A DNA stretch of 64,000 nucleotides from positions 38,396,001-38,460,000 of the forward strand of contig CP136895.1 in assembly GCA_034359265.1 (NCBI GenBank). Reading direction: 5' to 3'. A program made the position numbers and the translations under genes. Shown here piece after piece: positions 22,696-31,601 of this stretch. Source of the stretch: Canna indica (Eukaryota; Streptophyta; Magnoliopsida; Zingiberales; Cannaceae). Within the stretch, counting starts at the first letter, position 1, and every line of letters starts with the position of its first letter. A model generated the notes under the pieces. The model did no database searches, had not been told where the DNA came from, and saw only the letters and a program-made list of their open reading frames with translations.

Positions 22696-23091
22696 GTGCT
22701 AACGAAAAAGGTAATAACAAGTTAAAGACAGACTATTGAAACTCACCTTATAGTACAGGTTATATATTCATTAACTTTTGTATTTGATTATTTAGTCGCA
22801 ATATGAAATCAAAAGAAATAACAATAGATAAGAAATAAAAATAAAAAAATAAAAAATAAAAATCTCATGTTGAAATCTCCATTGCATTCTTTATATTAAT
22901 CTATTGATGTTTTGAAAAATGAGCTTTTGACTTTGAATAAAGGAGTGAATGAATTTAAGAATATTTTCTCCTTTAAAAATATTAGGAAGAAAGTATTTAT
23001 GCGCATGTGTTGGCCTAATTTTATATTTGTATATTTCTCCATTTTTATTTAATTTGAAATTATATATTGTTCGTGCTTGAGAGAGTCTGCC
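22696..23091. other. AT-rich spacer
   Basis: No gene or repeat was recognised between the MITE and the LTR that starts at 23092. Confidence 0.4.
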
Positions 23092-23587
23092 TGTTAGGAA
23101 ATTGTGGAAAATTTCTTGCAAGATCGACAAAATTCGAACTCGACGAGAAAAATAAAAAACCAAATCTGAAACCAATAATACGAAAAATAAGAGACACAAT
23201 GGGGTTAACGTGGTTCGGACTCGACGGGGTGTCGATCCTACGTCCACGGGGAGAAGGAGAGACTATTTTATTAATTCCAGAAAAGAACTATAATAAGAGT
23301 GACAATAAAACTAAATCCTCTTTAGAATAACACACTGTTTCAAATAAACTGAACTTAAAATCGTTATGGAATAGAACCATTGTCTCTGCAATCTCTGCTT
23401 TGAAATTGAACTCCTCTGTTGTATGTCGGAACATGAGAAGGGGTACTCCTTGAAAATGGTGGTAGCGACACTCTTAATATTTTGGATCTCTAAATCTCTC
23501 ACTGGATTTCATCTATAATTTCATGGCTTCATTTCGATGTCTCGGTGTCTTTGCCTCAAGGAAACTGCTTGTATTTATACCTGAGGG
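23092..23587 (-). repeat. LTR (copia-like, minus orientation), 3' half, split by CACTA-C
   Basis: On the plus strand it starts TGTTAGG. On the minus strand it carries a CCGTGGACGTAGG / CCGAACCACGTTAAC pair typical of the downstream half of plant copia LTRs. The other half is 30538-31152, ending CCTAACA, so together they form a TG...CA bounded unit of about 1.1 kb. No primer-binding site follows it and the outer 5-base flanks (CTGCC, ATAAG) do not match, so it is a solo or rearranged LTR. Confidence 0.6.
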
Positions 23588-23601
23588 CACTACTAGAAAA
23601 A

Positions 23602-23985
23602 TGGTCATCAGCAACGGCTGATGCCGTTGCTGAGCCGTTGCTGAAGGGAATCAGCAACGGCTGAGCCGTTGCAATAAAGCCGTGACAGAAAGTCGCATTG
23701 CTGATGACTTAGCAACGGATCAGCAACGGCCGCTCGGGCCGTCGCTCTAAACATTATCAGCAACGGCCGCTGGGCCGTCGCTAAAAATATTTTCAGCAAC
23801 GGTTTTACCACGGAACCGGAGCCGTTGCTGATAACATTAATAGCAATGGCCTCGAGTCCGTAGCAAAGCCGTTAGTAAAAACCCGTCGCTAAGCCGTTGC
23901 TGTAGGTCATCAGCAACGGTTGTCGATACACTTGTAGCAACGGCTTTCCCACGGACGGCCGTGGGAAAGCCGTTGCTGATGACCC
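23602..23985 (-). repeat. 3' subterminal repeat array, CACTA-C
   Basis: Many AGCAACGG / CCGTTGCT motifs in both orientations, including CAGCAACGGCTGATGCCGTTGCTG-like pairs and a CCCACGGACGGCCGTGGG palindrome. Probable TnpA binding region. Confidence 0.9.
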
Positions 23986-24288
23986 ATACCTGCAAACAGA
24001 AATATTTCAAATTTCTAATTTCCGTTGATACATTGATACATTTATCTGATACATAACTCACACACCCATACCCTCATACACACATCACAAACATCTCATA
24101 CACATTCATTCACACATCACAAACACACCAAGATATACATCAAAACAATTATATTTATATTCATAATTATCCACGATAGTATAATCACAATTCAAATGTA
24201 AAATTGAAGTATCAACATCTGAGTAACATAGTCAATATAAATTAAACAAGTTCAATATCTGAGTAACAAAGTCAATATAAACAAAATC

Positions 24289-25833
24289 TCACGATGACGA
24301 TGGAGGATGGCCTGGATCATATGGCGGGGTCTGGAGTGCTTGAGTGTACACCGGCGTGGACTGACTCGAGGACGACGGATTAGATGATGCCGAAGAGATG
24401 CCTGCTTCGGGATGACCTGACATGTTGCATAGCATAGATTGTATATCTGCCATCATCTGACTCTGGCGCTCCATCATCTCAGTCTGATGCGCGACCGTCT
24501 CCTCTAGAGTCCTTATTCTGTTACTATGATCATAACTGGATCTAGAGGTGGACGGCCGCTCACCAGCGACCGGAGGGGTCGGTGCCCCAAGTGGCCCTAG
24601 TACGGCTCGCGCATGACCACTATCTGCGAAGCCATATACGCGGCCATGGTCCCAGCCACCTGCGGCCTCGACCCACGATGCTGCGTCAAAGTCCTCGGGG
24701 GTACCCCCGCGCTGCACCACCGTCTGGCTGTAGGTCTCCTACTCGATTTTGATTTTTTGTTTAATATTTATCATAAAACTTAAATTATAAATATATAATG
24801 AATAATTTAAACAAATATATAATTACCATAATGTATGCAGCGCGGTTGTGGATGTACTCCCCAGTCCCATGTGCTCGACGGTGAGTCCGCTCAAACACTG
24901 CCATCGGGGAGGGTCGCTGGACAGTCCCGTCATCCGACACCGTCGTCTACATTTACAAAACAAATACATTAATTAGTACACATAATAACAAATAAAATAT
25001 ATAATTAAAAGATATACTTACCATACGGTTTGCGTGCACTGCAAATGCAACAGAGCCGCCGGTGTGACGCGCTGCTCCTCCCGACATGCGATTTCTAGCC
25101 GCATTCCGAGAAACCTCCTGCCATCGATCCGTCGACCATATCCCCACGAGCTGGTCCCATATATCCGGAGTAATCCAACCGGGGCCGTATCCCCGAGTCT
25201 CCGCGATGTTAGTGGTCCCAGCTCGGGCCATCGCCTGGGACCGAGCTTGCCCCAGCTGCCCGTTGTACCTTGCCCGGGAAATAGCCTCCCAGGCAGCGTA
25301 AATGAAGGGCCTCTGGTCCTCGGCCCATGTATAGCGAGCCTGTAAAATAATAATATCAGTACCAATATTAATATATCATCATGCATGTAAAAAACATAAT
25401 AATACGTGCCTCAAACTCGCCCCATAACATGTCGACGTGCTCGCTAGGCACGTGAGACCACGTAGGCCATGCCCCGTGCATGTATCGTCGAATAGTAGAA
25501 GAAATGCTCCTCGGCACTTCTTCTTGCTGGAACCTGCACAACAAAAATAAATTTTAATATTATATTATGATATAATGAATTTGTAATGATTCATAATTCA
25601 TGATATATTACGTACCGCTCCCCAATCACGCTAATCAATCTACGTGACTCTGTGGCTGGTGGAGGCTGCCACCTGTTCGGCCCGCGTGGCCGCCTACGTC
25701 TGGATGTACTAGCCTCGGCAGTATCATCGGAATGAGGATCAGCAACAGGAGGATCAGCAGCATGAGTAAGTGCTGGAGTCTCACCGATCGGAGACTCCGA
25801 AACTCTCCTGCGTCGATAACCACGACCAGACAT
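24289..25833 (-). CDS. TnpA, plant transposase (Ptta/En/Spm family), five exons
   Basis: In En/Spm systems TnpA binds subterminal repeats and holds the ends together for the TnpD enzyme. A model with intact phases is visible: exons 25833-25616, 25533-25410, 25339-25022, 24946-24827 and 24738-24289, giving 409 residues. Introns 1, 3 and 4 are GT-AG; intron 2 uses a GC donor (GAG|GCACGT), which keeps EFE-ARYTW in frame. The N-terminus has a basic SRRRRPRGPNRW patch (possible nuclear signal). The core ARYTWAEDQRPFIYAAWEAI, ITPDIWDQLVGIW and ARHTGGSVAF fit the Ptta family. The C-terminus has a Glu/Gln/Met-rich helix (VAHQTEMMERQSQMMADI), likely for oligomerisation, then a Ser/Pro tail. It begins 75 bases after TnpD stops, on the same strand, as in tandem En/Spm genes. 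Confidence 0.85.
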
Positions 25834-25908
25834 ATCTGTCGAACAGACATATAATCAGATTATTGTATAAATAGTAGAGATATATTTAATAAAATATATA
25901 CTTTACAA

Positions 25909-28900
25909 TTATTCTTCATCATCTGAATAATAGTCTTCGAATTCTTCTTCTTCTTCCTCTTCTTCCTCTTCTTCATCTTCTTCATCTCCAGCTTCCTCAA
26001 TTTCATGATCGTCATCATCAGCATATTCAACTTCTAATTGAATTGACGTTGTGTCTGCATCCTCGAGTATTGGAATAATACGATCCACAGCAGGAATATC
26101 ATCTTCTTGATAGAAACCAGGAGGATCATTTTCTCCTACTATCGGATCAATTTTTCCTCTACCTTTTGTCTTACAGACTACACGCCAATCTGCTCTATCT
26201 TTATTTCGAGCCGGATACTTCGCGTAATATACTTGTTCGGCTTGTGATGCCAATATAAATGGCTCATTTGCTGCCAATTTCGATTTGTAATTAACCTCAA
26301 CAAGTTTGTATTTTTGATGAACTTTCATGCCCCTTTCTGTTGTATCGAACCAATGACATCTAAATAGGAACACTGATTTCAAGCCGAAGTAGTGCAACTC
26401 TATCACTTCTTCCACTAGTCCATAGAAATCCATATCACATTCAACATAGGTTGTCCCTTTCACGCAGACCCCAGCATTCATCGTCTTTTTTGTAGATGAA
26501 TATTCAACCGTGTGAAATTTATACCCGTTAACAAAATATCCGCTATAGCACGACACAAGTCGCGACGGTCCACTAACAAACTCAAATATTTTTTCATCTA
26601 TTTCAGCTCTGTGATCTTTGCTGTAAGTCTGAATCCAAGTAGGGAAATCACGATTCCGTAATCTCTCCAATTCTTGATCGTTGTGAATAGAGTATTTTTG
26701 CACCATCTCAATGTCAAATATTTCAATGAATTGTTCAATCTCTGGACAATTGAGTAATACATACAAGTGTGCCAAATGATACTCTTCATCGCTTAAGTGT
26801 CGAGATGGACGAGAACCAAAAGCACGACCAGAGTGACAAAATATATTTAAACGTCCATCTGAATGTCGAACACCCCCATCGACACGAAGGACATTTGCAC
26901 AGATGCTTCTAAAAAACATACTTAATTCAGTCAACGGACCCCAAATATTATCAGGTAGAAGATCTCGAAATGCGATCGGAAGTAATCTCTGCATGAATAC
27001 ATGACAATCATGGCTCTTCATCCCTGATATTTTGCAATCATCGACGTTCACACATCGAGATAAGTTTGAAGCATATCCATCGGGTAATCTGAGTTCTTTT
27101 ACCCATTGACAAACATCTTTGATTTGTTGTTTATTTAACACATATAGGGCCTTCGGTTTCAGATATCGTCCGTTGACCTCTTGTAACTCCAACTCTGGTC
27201 TTTTACAAAGTATTTTCAGATCATGTCGGGCTTTGACATTATCTTTAGTTTTTCCAGAAATATCCATCACAGTGTTGAAAATATTATCAAACACATTTTT
27301 TTCAATGTGCATGACATCTAAATTATGTCGAATCAATAATGAACTCCAATAGGGCAATTCCCAAAAGATACTTTTTTTCACCCAGTTGTGTGTTTGGCCA
27401 AAACCTGACACTCTTTCATTGCGACCAAATACTATATCTGGAAGTGCTGAAACACGTGCTAACATTTGTTCACCAGACAACATCGGTGGTGGCCCATCTC
27501 TTTCGACTCTGCCCTTAGTAAATTTATTACGATTCCTTCGATACTGGTGATGAACCGGTAGGAATCGACGATGACAATCAAAGAATGAGATTTTTCGTCC
27601 GTTCTGAAGACTGATTGATTTAGAGTGTTCCATACAATACGGGCAAGAGAGTCGGCCGTGAGTGCTCCAACCCGACAACATGCCGTACGCGGGGAAATCA
27701 TTGATTGTCCACAAGACCGCGGCCTTTAAATTGAAGTTTTGCTTCCGATGACAATCATAAGTGACAGCTCCCTCAGTCCACAATGTTTTCAATTCATCTA
27801 TCAAGGGTCTGAGAAATATGTCAATTTCTTTTCGCGGACCCTTAGGACCCGGAATAATCATCGAAAGATAAATAAATTCATCTTTCATGCACATTGACGG
27901 TGGCAAATTATAAACTGTCAGCAGCACTGGCCAAACTGAATAAGGAGTTGCAGAATGCCCAAACGGATTAAAACCATCTGTGCACAATCCCAATCTGATA
28001 TTTCTAGTATCCATAGCAAATGAAGGATAACATGTATCCAAATGTTTCCATGCTTCACTGTCAGATGGATGAGTCATTACTGTATCATCACGACTTCTTG
28101 CATGCCAACTCATGTAGGGGGCTGTCTTTTCCGACATGAATAATCTTTGAAGCCTCGGTGTTAGTGGAAAATACCGAAGCACCTTAAATGGGATATTTTT
28201 CTGTCGGACCGATTTCTTCTCCTTGTAACGAGGGTGTTGACATACAGGGCATTTATCCAACTGCACATTTTCTTTATAATATAAAATGCAGTTATTTTGG
28301 CACGCGTGTATTTTTTCGTACCCAAGCCCCAATTTTCTCATTAGCTTTTTAGTCTTATAAAAAGTAGGCTCAAACTTGTTATCAGTAGGCAGCATTCCAT
28401 TAATCAATCCAGCAATCCGATCATACGCAACTCCGCTGATATTACAATCGGCCTTGATGTTTAAGAGCTGTGTCATTGCTGAAAACCTAGTGTATTTAGG
28501 ACAATTCTCATACAAAGGTTCATCGGCAGCTTTCAACATCTCGTAAAATTCTGCAGCTTCTTTATTCGGTAATTCAATCTCTACCGCAGCCCCTACTTCT
28601 GTGATATCAACCGCTGTAGTATCTGGTGGGACTGATGTCTGAAGAACTGGCCGATCAACATTATCATTCAGGTGGAATTGACCCCCAAGACTATCAAGTA
28701 TCATAGTTCTATAGGGATTACATTGACCGGATGAAGAAGCACCAGCAGAGGAAGATTCACCATATGTCTGAACGACAGGATTGCTCGACGTCCCGACTTC
28801 GCGTGACTCCCCGTGACAAGTCCATAGAAAATATCTTGGTGTAAATCCTTTGGTATATAGATGCAGAGTGACAGTCTCCCGATCCAAAAATCGGCCATTC

Positions 28901-29079
28901 GAACAAATGCGGCACGGACATCGGATTTGATCACCCATGCTAACGAAATTCCGATTCGAATAGGCGAAATTTAGGAAGTACGTTACGCCTAATCGAAACT
29001 CATTCGTTAAAGCTCCATGATCAAAACGTCGGTACATCCAACTTCGATCAGCCGACATGATTCTGTCAATCAATGACAA
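25909..29079 (-). CDS. TnpD, TNP2-type CACTA transposase with DUF4218 deletion
   Basis: A single open frame of 1,056 codons. The ATG at 29058 (MSADRSWMYRR) is the start shared with other copies; ATG 29079 adds seven residues. In order: transposase-associated domain (about 8-85, CPCRIC and HGESREVG); a Cys cluster CPVCQHPRYK (about 275); the TNP2 core with GLCTDGFNPFG (about 360-370), INDFPAYGMLSGW with CPYC (about 460-480) and HNLDVMHIEKNVFDNI (about 585-600), which hold candidate catalytic acids; a truncated DUF4218; DUF4216-like CYSGYFVNGYKFHT to YVECDMDFYG; and an acidic tail of poly-Glu and YYSDDEE. At about residue 733, VLRV joins DGGVRH, omitting 107 residues found in CACTA-A. It would cut transposon ends in the nucleus. 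Activity is uncertain because of the missing segment. Confidence 0.92.
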   Translation of the reverse strand: MSLIDRIMSADRSWMYRRFDHGALTNEFRLGVTYFLNFAYSNRNFVSMGDQIRCPCRICSNGRFLDRETVTLHLYTKGFTPRYFLWTCHGESREVGTSSNPVVQTYGESSSAGASSSGQCNPYRTMILDSLGGQFHLNDNVDRPVLQTSVPPDTTAVDITEVGAAVEIELPNKEAAEFYEMLKAADEPLYENCPKYTRFSAMTQLLNIKADCNISGVAYDRIAGLINGMLPTDNKFEPTFYKTKKLMRKLGLGYEKIHACQNNCILYYKENVQLDKCPVCQHPRYKEKKSVRQKNIPFKVLRYFPLTPRLQRLFMSEKTAPYMSWHARSRDDTVMTHPSDSEAWKHLDTCYPSFAMDTRNIRLGLCTDGFNPFGHSATPYSVWPVLLTVYNLPPSMCMKDEFIYLSMIIPGPKGPRKEIDIFLRPLIDELKTLWTEGAVTYDCHRKQNFNLKAAVLWTINDFPAYGMLSGWSTHGRLSCPYCMEHSKSISLQNGRKISFFDCHRRFLPVHHQYRRNRNKFTKGRVERDGPPPMLSGEQMLARVSALPDIVFGRNERVSGFGQTHNWVKKSIFWELPYWSSLLIRHNLDVMHIEKNVFDNIFNTVMDISGKTKDNVKARHDLKILCKRPELELQEVNGRYLKPKALYVLNKQQIKDVCQWVKELRLPDGYASNLSRCVNVDDCKISGMKSHDCHVFMQRLLPIAFRDLLPDNIWGPLTELSMFFRSICANVLRVDGGVRHSDGRLNIFCHSGRAFGSRPSRHLSDEEYHLAHLYVLLNCPEIEQFIEIFDIEMVQKYSIHNDQELERLRNRDFPTWIQTYSKDHRAEIDEKIFEFVSGPSRLVSCYSGYFVNGYKFHTVEYSSTKKTMNAGVCVKGTTYVECDMDFYGLVEEVIELHYFGLKSVFLFRCHWFDTTERGMKVHQKYKLVEVNYKSKLAANEPFILASQAEQVYYAKYPARNKDRADWRVVCKTKGRGKIDPIVGENDPPGFYQEDDIPAVDRIIPILEDADTTSIQLEVEYADDDDHEIEEAGDEEDEEEEEEEEEEEFEDYYSDDEE

Positions 29080-29107
29080 TTTCTTTGGTTAATGTCTTTA
29101 GGTGAGA

Positions 29108-29353
29108 TGGTCCTATTCCATTCGGGATTTATGTTATTCGTACTGCACTTATGTTTTTATTTTAACTGTTAACTAATTATTCTAAATTTCGACAGCATCT
29201 CCCTACAGTTCTCCGAATACGCATATCATCTGGGCGCGTATCGGAGAACAAGAGAGATGTTGCCGAAATTTAGAATAATTAGTTAACAGTTAAAATAAAA
29301 ACGTAAGTGCAGTACAAATAACTATATTCCCAAATTGTCCAATCAGGGACAAT
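29108..29353. repeat. Long foldback (inverted repeat) upstream of TnpD, CACTA-C
   Basis: Two arms of roughly 100-120 bases, the inner 65 or so nearly complementary, meet around GTTCTCCGAATACGC and GCGTATCGGAGAAC with the loop ATATCATCTGGG. Outer pairs include GTACTGCACTTA / TAAGTGCAGTAC. It ends about 30 bases upstream of the TnpD ATG, so it would lie in the 5' leader or promoter. Equivalent structures occur in CACTA-B and CACTA-D. Confidence 0.85.
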
Positions 29354-29523
29354 TCAAGAATTGTACGTCGTATAAAAGATCATCTACTTCTTTTACACGA
29401 ACATACAATCCCCGAACGGATCTAAGGTTTTGCTAAATCATATCCGACTGATCGATGCGTACGTGAAACATATCAACTCGTCGGATGGATGATTATTTTC
29501 TAAATGTTTTGAGACAGTTCGAG

Positions 29524-29757
29524 TCCATATTGGACGATTTCGGCACGCGTCCGAAGTGGACGATTCCGGTGCGAGTCCAAATTGGACGATTCCGGCGCGC
29601 GTCCGAAGTGGACGATTCCGGCGCGAGTCCGAATTGGACGATTCCGGCGCGCGTCCGAAGTGGACGATTCCGGCGCGAGTCCGAATTGGACGATTCCGGC
29701 GCGAGTCCGAATTGGACGATTCCGGCGCGCGTCCGAAGTGGACGATTCCGGCGCGCG
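29524..29757. repeat. 26-bp minisatellite, nine units, CACTA-C
   Basis: Nine tandem 26-base units of the type TCCGAA(T/G)TGGACGATTCCG followed by GCGCG(A/C)G, alternating between two variants. CACTA-B has fewer than three units (12785-12855) and CACTA-D about five diverged ones (36257-36410). Several frames are open through the array because of the repeat composition; these are not genes. Confidence 0.92.
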
Positions 29758-29857
29758 TCCGAAATTAATCTAAACCCTAATAATTAATCTAACAAATTAA
29801 ACAATTAATCTAAACAATTAATTAACATTTATAAAATAATTAATTAACAATTTCAAA

Positions 29858-29861
<4 letters not shown>

Positions 29862-29907
<46 letters not shown>
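29862..29907. repeat. (TA)n microsatellite
   Basis: About 23 TA units between the minisatellite and the GC-rich 5' region of CACTA-C; absent or short in copies B and D. Confidence 0.95.
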
Positions 29908-29909
<2 letters not shown>

Positions 29910-30229
29910 CGGCGCCGGAGTCCACCCTCCGGCGCCGGCGTACAGTGGCCGGACACACTGTCCGGCCACTGTAGAAGGTCCGGCGGCGGCCATAGGCCGA
30001 CCGCCGCCGGCCGAAACCCTAGAAATAGGGTTTCGGTCGGATTTTAACATCTCCGGCCGAAACCGTATAGGCCGGCCGATCAACATACCGGCAGCAGCGG
30101 CAGCGGCGCGGCGGCGAGAGGCGTCGGCGTCGGCAGCAACGGCAGCAGCGGCAAAGTTCTCGGCAGGAGGCGGCGGCGGCAGCAACGGGAGGAAGAAGGG
30201 TCGGGCGCGAGAGCGTGCCCTATATAAAC

Positions 30230-30534
30230 TTATCAGCAACGGCTCACTCGCCCGTTAGAAAGCCGTTGCTGATAAGTTATCATCAGCAACGGCTCACTTA
30301 TCCGTTAGCAAGCCGTTGCTGAAAATTAAAAAATCAGCAACGGCTAGCCTTTCCGTCCGAAAGCCGTTGCAGATAATTAAAATAATCAGCAACGGCTCGG
30401 TTTTCCGTTAGAACGCCGTTGCAGATACAGATATCTGCAACGGCGCGGGCGGCCGTAAGAATGTCGTTGCAAATAGCAACGGCTTGAGCGGCCGTTGCTG
30501 ATAGCCGTTGCTGAAGACCAAGTTTCTAGTAGTG
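30230..30534 (-). repeat. 5' subterminal hairpin array and terminus, CACTA-C
   Basis: Six inverted pairs, each CAGCAACGGCT, a 14-18 base spacer with CCGTTAG-like core, then AGCCGTTGCTG, repeated about every 50-57 bases and ending in TTTCTAGTAGTG. The array suggests paired TnpA sites. A GC-rich stretch just inside it (about 29910-30210) probably holds the TnpD promoter. Confidence 0.9.
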
Positions 30535-30537
30535 GGG

Positions 30538-31152
30538 GATGAGTCGATCTAAAGAGAAAAATCAAGATTGTTGGAAAAAAATCTGGGCTTCCTATTGAAT
30601 GTCGTGCTTGAAATCAGTGCAGAAAATTGCTCAAAATGGGTCAAAATTCATATCCGAATTTTGACCGATAAATCCAACTGGATTTGGCGCTAGAGATGCG
30701 CCCGTAGGTGCGCCCGCATTGCCATCCGTGTGGAGCACGCGAGCACAGGAACTACGTCCGTGTGTTGCACGCCCCGCATGCGAACTCGTCTGGTTGGCAA
30801 CGTGTGGCCGCTGCATGCCCCGCACGCAAGCACAAGGATCGCATCTGCGCGACGCGCGCCCTGTATGTGGGCTCAAGGAGGCGGTTGCATCGCCGCCTGG
30901 CCCGCTGCGCAAAGGCTGGATGGTAGATGGTAGTCTTGGCCCACTCACTTGGCTCGGTTGGGCCGGGCCGAACCCTTTGAGCAACTCCTTTGTTCTAGCA
31001 TTGGTGCGGTGGGCTTGGCCAGCCCGCCAGCCCAGTTTGCAACATGATTTGATAAAATTAATTCAAGCATATCTTAATCAAATCAACTCCAATTTGGGTC
31101 CGATCGGGTTCGTTGGATTTGGTTCGGACCCACTTTGAGTCAATACCTAACA
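30538..31152 (-). repeat. LTR (copia-like), 5' half, split by CACTA-C
   Basis: Ends CCTAACA at 31152, the complement of TGTTAGG at 23092. It contains a GC-rich tract (about 30690-30960). Open frames in this tract are composition effects. See the partner half at 23092-23587. Confidence 0.6.
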
Positions 31153-31601
31153 ATAAGCATATTTTTTTTTAAAGACGATCAGTACAAGAAGGTTTATAAT
31201 TACGACAATCAGGTCCATAAAAACATGCATATTTTTTTTTACGATGTTCATTACATATATATTTATAAATCATCATAAATTACATTTTTAATATTTTAAG
31301 GAGAATAATTAATTGATCAGTCTAAAGCTTAAAGCAAAGGAAAATCACCATGCAGTTGTTAGATTCTTAAACCTTCAACATTCTTATTTATATAAACGAG
31401 TTATTCTAATAATTAATGTTAATCGATTGGAACTTAGTTCATCTTACCAATATGCATATGTTAGATTCCTTTATCTGAGACATGCTCCAAGGTCTTGAAT
31501 AGTCAAGATCGATGTCAATTGATCCCTCTTCAGAATCTAAAACTCCTTCGGCACCCGGCCGAAGAAGGCTTTGAGTCTTCTTCCTACCCATTGTGGTTTC
31601 T
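31153..31601. other. AT-rich spacer with an unassigned short frame
   Basis: No recognised gene. A short minus-strand frame (about 31439-31590, starting MGRKKTQSLLRPG) lies beside the gypsy LTR; its family was not identified. Confidence 0.35.

Larger units (their letters stand above)
23588..30534 (-). mobile_element. CACTA (En/Spm) transposon C, structurally complete
   Basis: It has terminal repeats CACTACTAGAAA at 23588 and, in complement, at 30534, flanked by GGG on both sides (23585-23587 and 30535-30537), the 3-base target duplication of this superfamily. Length is 6,947 bases. Transcription runs from right to left: subterminal hairpin array, (TA)n, 26-base minisatellite, foldback, TnpD, TnpA, 3' subterminal array. 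It inserted into an LTR (23092-31152). Of the four copies here it is the only one with both ends and open genes, so it is the youngest or best preserved. TnpD lacks part of DUF4218, so autonomy is uncertain. Confidence 0.95.

Noticed and set aside
29485..29787. Repetitive open frames through the 26-base minisatellite
   Set aside because: Several frames are open only because the unit lacks stops; it lies in the non-coding 5' region of a transposon.
30631..31138. GC-rich open frames in the split LTR
   Set aside because: They are unrelated to any protein I recognise and lie inside an LTR; composition explains them.
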